Shown here: positions 35,289 through 48,489 of the stretch, piece after piece
Layout of the letters: every line of letters starts with the position of its first letter
Numbering within the stretch: position 1 is the stretch's first letter
Source: Tautonia sp040717455
GTDB lineage: Bacteria; Planctomycetota; Planctomycetia; Isosphaerales; Isosphaeraceae
Length of the DNA: 64,000 bases
NCBI RefSeq assembly: GCF_040717455.1
Contig: NZ_JBFEFH010000022.1
Span: forward strand, 1-64,000
Reading direction: 5' to 3'
Program-made: the position numbers and the translations under genes
The notes under the pieces: generated by a model
Database searches by the model: none
What the model saw: only the letters and a program-made list of their open reading frames with translations
What the model was told of the DNA's origin: nothing

Positions 35289-36187
35289 GAAGATTCCGAC
35301 GTTAGGGTCGGCAAGAGGGTATTGTCGATGAGCCGGGTGTCGCCGAACCGGGCGGCGACCAGGGCGACGGCCGGCCGGCCGGCCGAGAGGTCGTCGATCG
35401 GGTCGAGCGTCTCGGCGTCGGCGACCTCGGCGTAGTCGAGTCGGGCCATCGGCTCCAATTCTATCGCCCGGGCAAGATCCTGTCGAACCCGATCGGCCGA
35501 GCGCTCGCCCGAGGCGACGGCCTCGGCGGCGGCCCGGAGGGCCCGGGAGAGGACCACGGCGGCCCGGCGCTGGTCGCTGGAGAGGTAGCGGTTGCGGCTG
35601 CTCATGGCCAGGCCGTCGCCTTCGCGGTGGGTCTCGACCGGGAGCAGGCGGACGGGCATGTTCAGGTCGGCCACCATGCGGGCGATGACGGCCAGTTGCT
35701 GGAAGTCCTTGCGCCCGAAGGCGGCCAGGTCGGGCTGGACGATGCCGAAGAGCTTGGCCACGACGGTCGTCACGCCGCGGAAGTGGGTCGGCCGGCTCTT
35801 GCCCTCGAGGACCGAGGAGAGGCCCGGAACCTCGACGAAGGTGGCGGATGGGCCGTTCGGGTACATCTCGTCCACGGTCGGCTCGAAGATCAGGTCGACG
35901 CCGCTCTCGGCGCAGCGGCGGTGGTCGTCATCGGGGGTCCGGGGGTAGCGCTGGTAGTCCTCGTTCGGGCCGAACTGGGTGGGGTTGACGAAGATCGAGG
36001 CGACGAGGAAGCCGCAATGGTGTCGGCAGGCGTCGATCAGGCGGACGTGGCCGTCGTGCAGGGCCCCCATGGTGGGGACGAAGCCGATCGACTTGCCCGA
36101 GGCCCGGGCCTCGGCCACCAGGCGGCGGCACTCGGCGACGGTGGCGACGACGGGAGGGAGCGAGGGAGAGGCAGGGTCGGTGCTCAT
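35279..36187 (-). CDS. panC: Pantoate-beta-alanine ligase
   Basis: PanC joins pantoate and beta-alanine, using ATP, to form pantothenate. The 302-residue protein shows PTMGALHDGH (nucleotide-binding HxGH-type motif), FVNPTQFGPNEDYQRYPR, FGRKDFQQLAVI and the MSSRNRYL loop, all in the expected order. Overlap with panD places the beta-alanine supplier and user in one operon. The start ATG 36187 gives a short extra N-terminus of about 14 residues rich in Pro and Ser. Confidence 0.96.
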   Translation of the reverse strand: MSTDPASPSLPPVVATVAECRRLVAEARASGKSIGFVPTMGALHDGHVRLIDACRHHCGFLVASIFVNPTQFGPNEDYQRYPRTPDDDHRRCAESGVDLIFEPTVDEMYPNGPSATFVEVPGLSSVLEGKSRPTHFRGVTTVVAKLFGIVQPDLAAFGRKDFQQLAVIARMVADLNMPVRLLPVETHREGDGLAMSSRNRYLSSDQRRAAVVLSRALRAAAEAVASGERSADRVRQDLARAIELEPMARLDYAEVADAETLDPIDDLSAGRPAVALVAARFGDTRLIDNTLLPTLTSESSCN

Positions 36188-36264
36188 GGCGTGGTCAGCT
36201 CATCCCGAAGCGATGGGGTCGGGTTGGGGGTCGGTGTCGAGGCCGGGGTCAATCAAACGAAACG

Positions 36265-36615
36265 TCAGGAGCGGTGGGGGCAGTCGGGGTTGTTGAGGCA
36301 GTCGTCGGCGATGACGAGGTCGTCGAGGACGCGGCCGTTGAGGAGGGTTTCGGAGACGATCCGGGGGACGTCCTCCTCGGTGACGGGGCCGTACCAGATG
36401 CCCTGGGGATAGATGACGACGACCGGGCCGTGCTCGCACTGGTCGAGGCATCCGGCGAAGTTGGCGCGGGCCGTCTGGGCGAGCCCGGCGCGCTTCAGGG
36501 CCTTCTTGAAGGCGGAGCGGAGGTCGCCGTCGCCGGTCGGGTCGCAACTGCCGCGACGATGGCCGGGGTCGCGGACGTTTCCGCAAATGAACAGGTGGTG
36601 CGAGTACGAGGGCAT
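36265..36615 (-). CDS. Thioredoxin-like 2Fe-2S ferredoxin
   Basis: The 116-residue protein is a thioredoxin-fold ferredoxin: HHLFICGNVRDPGHRRGSC gives the first two Cys ligands (spacing 12) and FAGCLDQCEHGPVVVIYP the other two (spacing 3), with the typical GIWYGPVTEEDVPRIVSETL after them. Such proteins are electron carriers, possibly in iron-sulfur or cobalamin metabolism; the partner is not known. ATG 36615 is chosen since it lies just before the conserved start of the fold; the frame is open further upstream. A C-terminal Cys pair-like tail (CLNNPDCPHRS) is additional. Confidence 0.87.
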   Translation of the reverse strand: MPSYSHHLFICGNVRDPGHRRGSCDPTGDGDLRSAFKKALKRAGLAQTARANFAGCLDQCEHGPVVVIYPQGIWYGPVTEEDVPRIVSETLLNGRVLDDLVIADDCLNNPDCPHRS

Positions 36616-36891
36616 GGAAGGGGTTGGACCTCGGGACGTAAAAGGGGCGACGAGACGCCACGTGCGGGCGATCGAGGGGGGACTCGGGGGGAGGCGGACC
36701 GGACCTTCTTTGTGGGATCGACGCGAAAACGCCCCGCGAAGGAGCAATCGGCCGGCGGTATGGGTTTTTCATGGAGGATCGGCCGGAGCGACCCGTATAC
36801 TTTCAATGGTGGTCCTTCGGGGCGGATCCGGTCAAGATCGCGCCGGGCGAAGCGATTGCAACCCCGGGGGGTTTGGAGGGAGGATCGAGCC

Positions 36892-39378
<2,487 letters not shown>

Positions 39379-39405
39379 ACACGGTTTTCGCGTGCGACCG
39401 CTCGG

Positions 39406-40380
39406 TCAGGGGACCCGGATCGAGTCGAGGACGCGGCGGAGGATGGCGTCGGGGGAGAGGCCCTCGGCGTCGGCCTCGTAGGAGACGAGCAGGCGGTGGC
39501 GGAGGACGTCGGGGGCGACGGCCTTGACGTCGAAGGGAGTGACGTAGTCGCGCCCGGAGATGAGGGCGTGCCCCTGCGAGGCGCGGACCAGGGCGAGGGT
39601 GGCCCGGGGGCTGGCCCCCAGCTCGATGAGCGGGCCGAGGTCGAGGCCGTATTCGTGCGGGTCGCGGGTGGCCCGGATCAGGTCGACGATGTACGACTTC
39701 AGCGCCGGGGCGACCCGGATCGCCGCGGTGGCGGCGCGGAGGGCCCGGACCTCGACCGGGCCGAGCATGGGGGGATCGGGGTCGAGCGGGATCTGGGTGT
39801 CGGCCACGCCGGGCAGGTCGAGCATGGCCAGCTCGGCCTCGCGGTCGGGATAGCCGGCCACGAGCTTCATGAGGAAGCGGTCGAGCTGGGCCTCGGGCAG
39901 GGGGTAGGTCCCCTCCTGCTCGATCGGGTTCTGGGTGGCGAGGACGAAGAAGGGGTCGGGCAGGCGGATCGTCTCGTCGCCGATGGTGACCTGGCCCTCC
40001 TGCATGGCCTCGAGCAGGGCGCTCTGGACCTTGGCCGGGGCGCGATTGATCTCGTCGGCCAGGAGGACGCTGGTGACGATCGGGCCGTGCTTGATGTCGA
40101 AGCGGCCGGTCTGGGGGTGGTAGACCTGGGTGCCGGTCAGGTCGGCCGGGAGCAGGTCGGGGGTGAACTGGATGCGCCGGAAGGGCAGGTCGAGCGCATG
40201 GGCGAGCGCACGGACGGCCCGGGTCTTGGCCAGGCCGGGGACCCCCTCGATCAGGACATGGCCGCCGGCCAGCAGGGCGATGACCATGCGATCGAGCAAG
40301 GGACGCTGCCCCACGACCCGCGCCTCCAGGCGATCGAACAGGGGGGCGAGGTTCGGCGGCAACGCGGGATCGAGGGTCAC
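39406..40380 (-). CDS. MoxR-family AAA+ ATPase (orphan)
   Basis: The 324-residue product is an AAA_3 ATPase with GVPGLAKT as Walker A, LLADEIN as Walker B, ATQNPIEQEGTYPLPEAQLDRF, and a lid domain ending DVKAVAPDVLRHRL. Unlike the other two MoxR genes in the window it has no DUF58 or VWA neighbour: the upstream gene on this strand is an FHA protein. The start is uncertain. GTG 40380 gives the usual length and N-terminus; ATG 40527 would add 49 residues rich in Pro and Arg. No good ribosome binding site is visible for either. It converges with the PAS kinase gene at a 27-base gap. Confidence 0.88.
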   Translation of the reverse strand: MTLDPALPPNLAPLFDRLEARVVGQRPLLDRMVIALLAGGHVLIEGVPGLAKTRAVRALAHALDLPFRRIQFTPDLLPADLTGTQVYHPQTGRFDIKHGPIVTSVLLADEINRAPAKVQSALLEAMQEGQVTIGDETIRLPDPFFVLATQNPIEQEGTYPLPEAQLDRFLMKLVAGYPDREAELAMLDLPGVADTQIPLDPDPPMLGPVEVRALRAATAAIRVAPALKSYIVDLIRATRDPHEYGLDLGPLIELGASPRATLALVRASQGHALISGRDYVTPFDVKAVAPDVLRHRLLVSYEADAEGLSPDAILRRVLDSIRVP

Positions 40381-40659
40381 GGGCAGGGCGCTCGCTCGGG
40401 GGATGGGCCGGTCGGTGGGTGGCAAGGACACCTGGGTTGGGCTTGCCCCCCGAGAGGGGCCGAGCCGAGGTCCGGGGCGGCGGCGAGGCGGCCTTGCCGG
40501 CAGGGCGGACACGGACGCCCCCGCCACCGGGTGAGCACCGCCTGGGCGATCGCCGAGCGGCGGTGGCTCATCCGTCGTGCGGCGCGATCCCGGACCCGGC
40601 GAGGGGACGCCGGGCGGCCGGCGACGAGGCCGCCCGGCGGGGACGGATGGCCCGACCGA

Positions 40660-41526
40660 TCAGCGGGAGGCGCGTCGGCGTTCCATCATCTTGCGGAGGA
40701 TGTCCTCGGCGGCGCGGCTGGAATCGATTTCTTCCTTCTTCTTGGCGGAGGCGGGCTGTTCCTCCTCCTCTTTCTTGGCGGAGAAGAAGGGGTTGGACTC
40801 GTCGACGAATTCCTCGGCCTCGGGCGGGGCGTCGGGGTCGTATTCGTCGTCGAGCTTGTCGTAGATGAGGTCGTCTTCCCCGGCCGAGGCGGCTTGACGC
40901 TCGGCCTCGGCCTCGGCCTCGGGCTCGGGCTCGGCGGCGGCTTCGGGCTCGACCTCGGGGGCGGCCGCGGCTTCGGGCTCGGCCGGGGCGGCGGGGACCT
41001 GGTGGTCGGACTTGCTGGCCTCCTGGAAGGAGGAGAAGGTCATGGTGTCGCCCGTGTAGACGCCGGAGGGGCGTTCGGGGGGGGCGGCACTGTCCTTGTC
41101 GGTCACGAGCCAGGAGTCGATGTCGTCGTTGCTCAGCTCGTCGAGCGAGGCGGCCTTGGCCATCGCGCGGTCGGACTTGTCGGGCGCGGCGGTGGGGGCG
41201 GCTGAGGCGGCGGCGACGGCACCCTGGATGGAGACGGCAAAGGTCAAGGGGCCGACCTGCACGAGATCCTTGTTCTTGAGGATCTGCTCGCTGTTGGGCT
41301 CGAGCCGCTGGGTGTTCAGGTAGGTGCCGTTGCGACTGCCCAGGTCGCGCAGGACGACACCCTGCTCGGTTTGCTCGATTTCGGCGTGGTTGCGGCTGAC
41401 CTGTTCATTGTTCGGGCGCAGGTGGCAGCCCTCTCCCCGTCCGATCCGGAACAGGGGAGTCGCCAGGGGAATGACCTTCCCCTCGGGCTTGCCTTGAACG
41501 ACGATCAGCGAGACTTTCGCGCTCAT
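40660..41526 (-). CDS. FHA-domain protein with acidic tail
   Basis: The first 95 of 288 residues form a forkhead-associated domain that binds phosphothreonine: FRIGRGEGCHLRPNN, SRNHAEI, and LGSRNGTYLN. A middle segment (DELSNDDIDSWLVTD) is followed by a long Glu/Ala/Pro-rich stretch encoded by repetitive GC-rich DNA, a DDEYDPDAPPEAEEF acidic patch and a basic end (ILRKMMERRRASR). It has no enzymatic domain and no membrane segment, so it is a phosphorylation-dependent adaptor, perhaps for a Ser/Thr kinase encoded elsewhere. The longer open frame upstream of ATG 41526 lacks the fold start. Confidence 0.87.
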   Translation of the reverse strand: MSAKVSLIVVQGKPEGKVIPLATPLFRIGRGEGCHLRPNNEQVSRNHAEIEQTEQGVVLRDLGSRNGTYLNTQRLEPNSEQILKNKDLVQVGPLTFAVSIQGAVAAASAAPTAAPDKSDRAMAKAASLDELSNDDIDSWLVTDKDSAAPPERPSGVYTGDTMTFSSFQEASKSDHQVPAAPAEPEAAAAPEVEPEAAAEPEPEAEAEAERQAASAGEDDLIYDKLDDEYDPDAPPEAEEFVDESNPFFSAKKEEEEQPASAKKKEEIDSSRAAEDILRKMMERRRASR

Positions 41527-41842
41527 ACGAAGACGCCCCCAAGCGTGCGCGTCGGCCGTCCCGGACGGTCCCAGGAAATGGAAGCAGACGGAAGTAATAG
41601 CGGCGAGAGCGGAGCGTGGGACATGAATCGAAACACCGCTCGGTGGGTCCAACCGGCCCCCACCCGACGTGGCTCCGTCCGGAAGACCTTTCCAGGAGGA
41701 ATTGTAACCTGTCCTGCCGCAAGGCAAGGTTTGCAGGCCGGTTCAGGTCCACGGGTGTGAGAACAGATCACGTCCATTATCGACGTCGAGCTTACCAGTC
41801 CGTGAGCCCTTTGCAAGGGTTCCACGCGGGAATCGCGGGCAA
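41527..41842. other. Gap between lipM-like and FHA genes
   Basis: No gene is seen in these 316 bases. The part near 41700-41815 is less GC-rich. On the minus strand TTGCAA (41817-41812) is followed after 16 bases by TAAGCT (41795-41790), a weak promoter candidate for the FHA gene. Confidence 0.3.
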
Positions 41843-42592
41843 TCACCGGCGATCGGTCCAACCGGCCGAGCGGTAGATCGCCGCGGCGATCGCCTCGGCC
41901 TCGGCCCGCTCAGCATGCATGAACACATGAGGCTCGGACTCAAGCCCTACCGCTTTCAATAGCACATCCCGGACCGAACCGGCCCAGGCGTCCGGGGCCT
42001 CGACGGCCGCCCCGGGGGCGAGGTCGGCCAGGCCGGGCAACTCGGGGGTGCGACCGGAGGTTTCGAGCAGGAGGGAGCCGTGCTGCAGCAAGGCCCCCGA
42101 CCGGCGGCGCTGGGCGCTGCCCAGGACCTTGGAACCGCCCACGACGAGGTCCTCGGCGTCGCGGTCGAGGAAGCAGAGCAAGGGGCGATCGCGGCCAACG
42201 CGGGCCTCGGATTCCCCCCGACGCCGGGCATGGATGCCCCGCTCGGCCAGCACGCCAACAATGGCCTGATGGACCGCGCGATAGAGGTCCTTCGAGCGGC
42301 GTGTCAGGGGGTGATCGGCCGGCAGGACCAGGGCATAGGTCAGCTCACGATCGTGCCAGATGGCCCCGCCGCCGGTCGCCCGACGCACCCGGGCGGCGTC
42401 TTGCCATCGGGGGTCGGCGTCGGCCTCGGCCCGATGCTGGAAGTAGCCGAGGCTCAGGGTCGGCACCGACCATTCGTACGTGCGGAGCATGGCCGTGCCC
42501 GGGTCGGCGAGCACCGAGTCCAGCATCCAGTGATCGACGGCCATGTTCCACGGCCCGTCCCCTGCCTCGTGGGGCAGGACGCGGCATTGCAT
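41843..42592 (-). CDS. Octanoyl/lipoate transferase, LipM-like
   Basis: The 249-residue protein is a member of the biotin/lipoyl protein ligase fold: RRATGGGAIWHDRELTYAL binds the acyl chain, C140 in PLLCFL matches the acyl-carrying Cys of LipM octanoyltransferases, and K155 in GGSKVLGSAQRR is the conserved Lys. SGALLQHGSLLL follows. LipM moves octanoyl from acyl carrier protein to GcvH; a lipoate-scavenging ligase of the LplA type is the alternative. Its position next to all gcv genes, whose GcvH needs lipoylation, supports the first. AAGGAG lies ten bases before the ATG. Confidence 0.88.
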   Translation of the reverse strand: MQCRVLPHEAGDGPWNMAVDHWMLDSVLADPGTAMLRTYEWSVPTLSLGYFQHRAEADADPRWQDAARVRRATGGGAIWHDRELTYALVLPADHPLTRRSKDLYRAVHQAIVGVLAERGIHARRRGESEARVGRDRPLLCFLDRDAEDLVVGGSKVLGSAQRRRSGALLQHGSLLLETSGRTPELPGLADLAPGAAVEAPDAWAGSVRDVLLKAVGLESEPHVFMHAERAEAEAIAAAIYRSAGWTDRR

Positions 42593-42759
42593 CGGGCGAG
42601 ACTCCTTGGGGGCGGTAGGCAGGAGGCAGGGGGCAGGAAGAAGGATGCAGGCGAACGTCGAGAGGAAGGGTGAAAGGCCGAAGGCCCAGCCACCCCGGCG
42701 GCGACGAGCGAGGAGATCACCCCGGGGGTGGCGGTTCGTGACTTCTGTGTCCGAGTGAT

Positions 42760-44292
42760 TTAGTAGGAGGGGGAGACGAGCGTCCCTCGGTCGGCGGCGG
42801 GGACGGGGGGAACCGAAGTCGAGGGAGGGCTGGGCGTGTCGGAAGACCAGCGGAGGATCGGGCGCTTGGCGGCGGCGACCTCGTCGGGGCGGCTGACGGG
42901 GGTGGTGACGGGGGCGGCGTGGAGCAGGTCGGGGGCCTCCTCGGCGATGGAAAGCAGGGCCCGGGCGAAGGCGTCGAGGGTTTCTTTGCTCTCGGTCTCG
43001 GTCGGCTCGATCATCAGGGCCTCGGAGACGATCAGGGGGAAGTAGACCGTCGGGGCGTGGAAGCCGTAGTCGATCAGGCGCTTGCCGATGTCCATGGCGC
43101 GGACGCCGCGGTCGCGGGCCATCGAGCGGGCCGAGGCGACGAACTCGTGCATGCAGCGCTCGCCCATCGGCACGGGGTAGGCGTGCTTGACCTTCGCGAG
43201 CAGGTAATTGGCGTTCAGGACCGCGTGCTGGGCGACCGCCTTCAGCCCCTCGGGACCTTGCGAACGGATGTAGCAGTAAGCTCGGACCAGGACGCCGACG
43301 TTGCCGAAGAAGGAGCGGACGCGGCCGATCGCCTTCGGGCGGTCGTGGTCGAGGAAGTAGGTGCCGTCGTCGCGTCGGGCGACGGTCGGGGCGGGGAGAT
43401 AGGGGGCGAGGTGGTCTCGGACGGCGATCGGCCCGGCGCCGGGGCCGCCGCCGCCGTGGGGGCCGGAGAAGGTCTTGTGCGGGTTGTAGTGCATGAGGTC
43501 GACCCCCATGTCTCCCGGCCGGACCACGCCGAGGATGGCGTTCATGTTGGCCCCGTCGAGGTAGAGCAAGGCCCCGCGCTCGTGGAGCAATTCGGCGATC
43601 CGGGTGATCTGGTCGTCGAACAGGCCGACGGTGTTCGGGTTGGTGATCATGAACACGCCGACCTCGTCGGTGAGCTTCGCCTTGAAGTCGTCGAGGTCGA
43701 CGAGCCCGCGCGGGTCGCTCTTGACCGTCACCGCCTTGAACCCGGCCAGTTGGGCCGAGGCGGGGTTGGTGCCGTGGGCACTGTCGGGGACGAGGACGGT
43801 CGTGCGGCGCTCGCCGCGGTCGCGGAAGGCGGCGGCGGCGACCATCAAGGCGGTCAACTCGCCCTGCGCCCCGGCGGCCGGCTGGAGGCTGACGGCGGGC
43901 AGGCCGGCAATCTCGCCGAGGTCGTGCTGCAGCTCGAACAGGAGCTGCAGCATGCCTTGAATCGTGGATTCATCCTGGTACGGGTGCAGGCCGGCCATGC
44001 CGGAGAGGGAGGCGAGCCGCTCGTTCCGCTTCGGGTTGTACTTCATCGTACACGACCCGAGGGGGTAGAAGTTGGCGTCGATCGCCATGTTGAACTTCGA
44101 GAGGTTCGTGTAGTGGCGGACGACGTCCAGCTCGCCCAGTTCGGGCAGGGGAGGAGGGGCATCGGCGCGGTGCTCGGCGGGGATCAGGTCGTCGATCGGC
44201 CGGTCGGGCACGTCCGAGGGGGGGACGATCCGCACGCGACGGCCGGGGCGAGACGATTCGAACAGGAGCGGGGGCAGGTCGGTTTTCAACAT
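42760..44292 (-). CDS. gcvPB: Glycine dehydrogenase (decarboxylating) subunit 2
   Basis: This is the C-terminal half of the glycine cleavage P-protein, which decarboxylates glycine with pyridoxal phosphate and passes the aminomethyl group to lipoyl-GcvH. The 510-residue product has the conserved YPLGSCTMKYNPK, LHPYQ, QPAAGAQGE, DSAHGTNPASA, LDGANMNAI and the cofactor Lys segment HYNPHKTFSGPHGGGGPGAGP. Bacterial two-part P-proteins have this length. The C-terminus carries an extra Ser/Pro-rich tail of about 40 residues. It lies about 170 bases upstream of the lipM-like gene on the same strand. Confidence 0.96.
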   Translation of the reverse strand: MLKTDLPPLLFESSRPGRRVRIVPPSDVPDRPIDDLIPAEHRADAPPPLPELGELDVVRHYTNLSKFNMAIDANFYPLGSCTMKYNPKRNERLASLSGMAGLHPYQDESTIQGMLQLLFELQHDLGEIAGLPAVSLQPAAGAQGELTALMVAAAAFRDRGERRTTVLVPDSAHGTNPASAQLAGFKAVTVKSDPRGLVDLDDFKAKLTDEVGVFMITNPNTVGLFDDQITRIAELLHERGALLYLDGANMNAILGVVRPGDMGVDLMHYNPHKTFSGPHGGGGPGAGPIAVRDHLAPYLPAPTVARRDDGTYFLDHDRPKAIGRVRSFFGNVGVLVRAYCYIRSQGPEGLKAVAQHAVLNANYLLAKVKHAYPVPMGERCMHEFVASARSMARDRGVRAMDIGKRLIDYGFHAPTVYFPLIVSEALMIEPTETESKETLDAFARALLSIAEEAPDLLHAAPVTTPVSRPDEVAAAKRPILRWSSDTPSPPSTSVPPVPAADRGTLVSPSY

Positions 44293-44397
44293 GGGTCGTC
44301 GCCAATCCGAGGAAAAAAGGAAATGCGTGCAGGGCGGTTGATGCCGGTGTTCCGCTGGTCGAGGTCAGGCCAAGAGCCGAAGGAGCTTGCCAAGGCG

Positions 44398-44679
44398 TCA
44401 GGCCCGCGACCGCGAGGCGCGATCGAGCAGGCCGAAGGAGGTCCAGAGCAGGCCGACGAGCACGGCCACGAGCAAGAGGACAAGCGTCAATTGATCGGTC
44501 ACGGCCTGGCTGATCCGGAAGATCGCCGCGACGGCCGGGGACGGCTCGATCCCCTTCGCGTCGTACTGGGTCCTGGCCCAGGGGACGACCGAGGCGAGCA
44601 GCACGAGCAAGGCCCCGGCCATCGCGGCGATGATGACGACCGCTCGCCGGTGGCGCCGGGCCGCGTCGCGTTTGCGCAT
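44398..44679 (-). CDS. Small two-helix membrane protein, hypothetical
   Basis: The 93-residue product has a basic N-terminus (MRKRDAARRHRR), two hydrophobic helices (about residues 13-35 and 64-84) and a short linker with WARTQYDAKGIEP. GGAGGA precedes the ATG at 44679 and the gene follows the Uma2 gene with four bases between them, so the two are probably co-transcribed. No family is recognised. Confidence 0.55.
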   Translation of the reverse strand: MRKRDAARRHRRAVVIIAAMAGALLVLLASVVPWARTQYDAKGIEPSPAVAAIFRISQAVTDQLTLVLLLVAVLVGLLWTSFGLLDRASRSRA

Positions 44680-44683
44680 GGGA

Positions 44684-45244
44684 TCAGGCTCCTCCGTCGA
44701 ACAGGTCGGCCAGGCGGACGCGGAAGCCGGGCAAGACGTCGCCGCCGTCGAGATCCTCGGCCGCGGTGATCGCCCGGGGGGCGAGGCCGGGGCGATGCTC
44801 GACGACCTCGCGGCGGTCGGGGTACACCCACCAGACCATCCGCGCCCCAACGTCAAGCCATTCGGTCAGCTTCGACGCGATCCGGCCGGGGCGGTCGCTC
44901 GGGGAGACGATCTCGACCACCAGATCGGGGGCGAGGGGAAGATGGCCTTCAGGGTCTCCAAGGGGTTCGAGGCGGGCTCGGGAGACGAAGGCGACATCGG
45001 CGCCGCGGACCGTGTCGGGATCGCGCTGAAGGAGGAATCCGGTCTCAGCGGTGTAGGTTTCGCCGAGGCGGTGGTCCTCGACAAAATTGCCGACGCGCCG
45101 GAGGATCTTCGAGCCGATCCGGCCGTGACGACCGCCGGGTAAGGGCATGGCGATCAGGCCTCCGCGGTCCAGCTCGACCCGCACCGACGGGTCGTCGAAC
45201 CGGAGCAGCTCGTCGCTCGTCATCGGGCGGGTGCGGGTCGACAT
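44684..45244 (-). CDS. Uma2-family (DUF820) PD-(D/E)XK nuclease-like protein
   Basis: The 186-residue protein matches the Uma2 family: MTSDELLRFDDPSVRVELDRGGLIAMPL at the start, a core GADVAFVSRARL and PDLVVEIVSPSDRPGRIASKLTEWLDVGARMVWWVYPDRREV, where the Asp, Glu and Lys could form the restriction-endonuclease-like active site. These genes occur in many copies in planctomycetes and cyanobacteria; their role is not established. It lies inside the glycine cleavage gene run with no functional link visible. ATG 45244 is chosen because the upstream frame is Pro/Arg-rich and not conserved. Confidence 0.88.
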   Translation of the reverse strand: MSTRTRPMTSDELLRFDDPSVRVELDRGGLIAMPLPGGRHGRIGSKILRRVGNFVEDHRLGETYTAETGFLLQRDPDTVRGADVAFVSRARLEPLGDPEGHLPLAPDLVVEIVSPSDRPGRIASKLTEWLDVGARMVWWVYPDRREVVEHRPGLAPRAITAAEDLDGGDVLPGFRVRLADLFDGGA

Positions 45245-45416
45245 GGGATTCGGCTCCGAACGAGGGGGAGGGCCGTGACGGATCGGACGCTGCGCCCCTG
45301 GGGACGGTGGCAAGGGGGCGGGGCGGGCCGGGTCGTGTCGCTCGCAAGCGAGGCCGATCGGTGGGGGCGACACGCCCCCGGCCACCCCGAATCGCACGAA
45401 TCACGATGCCCGGAAC

Positions 45417-46772
<1,356 letters not shown>

Positions 46773-46963
46773 TGCCTGCCATGGGGTTCGGAGGATCGGG
46801 CGGCGCGAGGACCGACGCGCGATCGCCCGGCCCACGGGGTGATTGTAGGCGCCTATTCTACGGGACGGGCATGCGGGCGACGAGGCGACTTCCGGGACAC
46901 TCCCCCTGGGAGATGGGGACACGGCTCGAACGACCGGGGCGGCGAAGCCGAGGATTCCCCCGC

Positions 46964-47680
46964 TCAGGTCGCGTAGTGCTCGGCATACGCCCGTTCCTCG
47001 TCGGTCAGCGGGCGTTCGTCGTCGGAGATCGCATACCAGATCTCGTTCTCGATCCAGAAGCGGTAGAGGAATTCTTCGAACGACGTGCTGCAAAGCCAGG
47101 GGCCCTCGTCCCAGGGCGAGTCGGCGTCAGCGGGTTCGTCGTGGTGAAGCGTCTCCGGAGGGTCGGCCTCCGGGGCCGGCTCGGAGAAATCGCCGTAGAT
47201 GTCGGCGGAGGCGAGGACCACCGGCCCCGAGTCCGGATCGAGGTAGAGGTACCAGAGCAGGCATTCCTGCGAGTCGGAAAGGAAGTGGACGAGCGCCGCC
47301 CTGGGGTCCCACGGGGGGCGCAACAGTCGATCGGGGAGTTCGAAGTAGCAGTCGGTGCACGATCGGATCCGGCCGACGAGCTCCGGGTCCGCCATGAAGG
47401 TCAGGAACGGCCCGGGGATCGTCAGGCCCTTCGCCTCGGCCTCGCCGGCGAGCGCGGCCAATCGGGTCGAGGCGTCCTCCGCCCACCGGGCCGCCGGGGG
47501 GTCATGGATCGGCTGGCCCTTGAGCCACGCGAAGTCGCCTCGGAAGTGCTCGGACGGCACGGGGGGCAGCGACTCGTACGCGAAGAACGAGTAGGTCGCC
47601 AGTTCGGGATGGTCGCGGTAGCCCGGCAGCTCGATCGACGGCCAGGCCCTGGGGAAGGGCACTCCTCGGGGCGTCGTCAT
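46964..47680 (-). CDS. SUKH/SMI1-KNR4-like protein, hypothetical
   Basis: The 238-residue soluble protein is acidic and aromatic-rich. Features include GPFLTFMADPELVGRIRSCT, CYFELPDRLL, ECLLWYLYLD, and SFEEFLYRFWIENEIWY near the end, an arrangement reminiscent of SMI1/KNR4 (SUKH) proteins, many of which are immunity proteins against secreted toxins. No toxin gene is nearby. The family call is by eye and tentative. AGGA lies before the ATG at 47680. It sits between gcvPA and gcvH on the same strand. Confidence 0.6.
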   Translation of the reverse strand: MTTPRGVPFPRAWPSIELPGYRDHPELATYSFFAYESLPPVPSEHFRGDFAWLKGQPIHDPPAARWAEDASTRLAALAGEAEAKGLTIPGPFLTFMADPELVGRIRSCTDCYFELPDRLLRPPWDPRAALVHFLSDSQECLLWYLYLDPDSGPVVLASADIYGDFSEPAPEADPPETLHHDEPADADSPWDEGPWLCSTSFEEFLYRFWIENEIWYAISDDERPLTDEERAYAEHYAT

Positions 47681-47741
47681 CTTCGGATGCGTCCTGAGTT
47701 CGAGGAAGGTCGATCCCGAGGAATGCGCCCACGGTCGCCGA

Positions 47742-48134
47742 TCAGTGCTCCTCGGCGACCTTCTTCTGGTAGGCGTCGTGGTCGAGGAGCTTGGCGAGCT
47801 CGGCGTCGGGATTGGAGGGGCGGAGCTTGAGGATCCAGCCGGAGCCGAGGGGGTCCTGGGCGATCTGGTTCACGTCGTCGGCGACCGAGCCGTTGACCTC
47901 GATGACCTCGCCGGAGAGGGGGGCGTAGAGGTCGTTGACGGACTTGACGCTCTCGACCTCGCCGAAGGAGTCGCCGGCGGCGAGGGTGGCGCCGGGGGTG
48001 GCCTTGGAGAGGTCGATCATGATGAGGTCGGTGAGCTGCTCGACGGCGAAGGTCGAGAGGCCGACGGTCGCCACGTCGCCGTCGATCGAGACCCATTCGT
48101 GAGTCGGGGCGTACTTGAGCGTCTTCGGGTCCAT
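47742..48134 (-). CDS. gcvH: Glycine cleavage system H protein
   Basis: GcvH carries the aminomethyl intermediate on a lipoyl-lysine between the P, T and L proteins. The 130-residue protein has KYAPTHEWVSIDGD, the lipoyl site K64 in GEVESVKSVNDLYAPLSGEV, and GSGWILKLRP. An AAGGAGT preceded by a run of A (T10 on the plus strand at 48150-48159) gives an unusually A-rich translation start. It is probably the substrate of the lipM-like transferase 5 kb downstream. Confidence 0.97.
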   Translation of the reverse strand: MDPKTLKYAPTHEWVSIDGDVATVGLSTFAVEQLTDLIMIDLSKATPGATLAAGDSFGEVESVKSVNDLYAPLSGEVIEVNGSVADDVNQIAQDPLGSGWILKLRPSNPDAELAKLLDHDAYQKKVAEEH

Positions 48135-48489
48135 GATCGTCGGGACTCCTTTTTTTTTTCGTGATGGGAGGCGGACGGCGGTCGGGTTGAGTCGAGCCGG
48201 GGGAAATTGAGGGAAATCGTCAGGATCTCGTCGGGACGAGACCGGTGGAGGTCAGCGAGGAGGTCGCGGCCCCCTCGCCCGGCCCTGGCGGGCATCCTCT
48301 CCCCCGATGCTGGGGAAAGGGCCGGAGTGTGGGGGCCCCGGCGGGCTCGCAAGGCCTGGAGAGTCGGCCAGGCTCCCCCTCACCCGGCCTGGCGGCCACC
48401 CTCTCCCCCGGCGGGGGCGAGGGTTGGAGTTTGCCTCGCTTTCACCCAAGGAGGGGGAGAGGGGAGGCTCCCTGGACGCAAGACCTCCG
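48135..48489. repeat. gcvT-gcvH gap with interspersed repeat copies
   Basis: The 355-base gap holds no gene. 48375-48427 is a full copy of the CCCCCTCACCCGGCCT ... GGGCGAGGGTTGG element seen at 29.6-29.8 kb, and 48270-48330 is a diverged copy. A run of ten T at 48150-48159 lies just upstream of gcvH. Confidence 0.65.

Noticed and set aside
36274..36891. N-terminal extension of the PAS kinase by 206 codons
   Set aside because: That part overlaps the ferredoxin gene in antisense and lacks domain features; GTG 36892 has a strong ribosome binding site.
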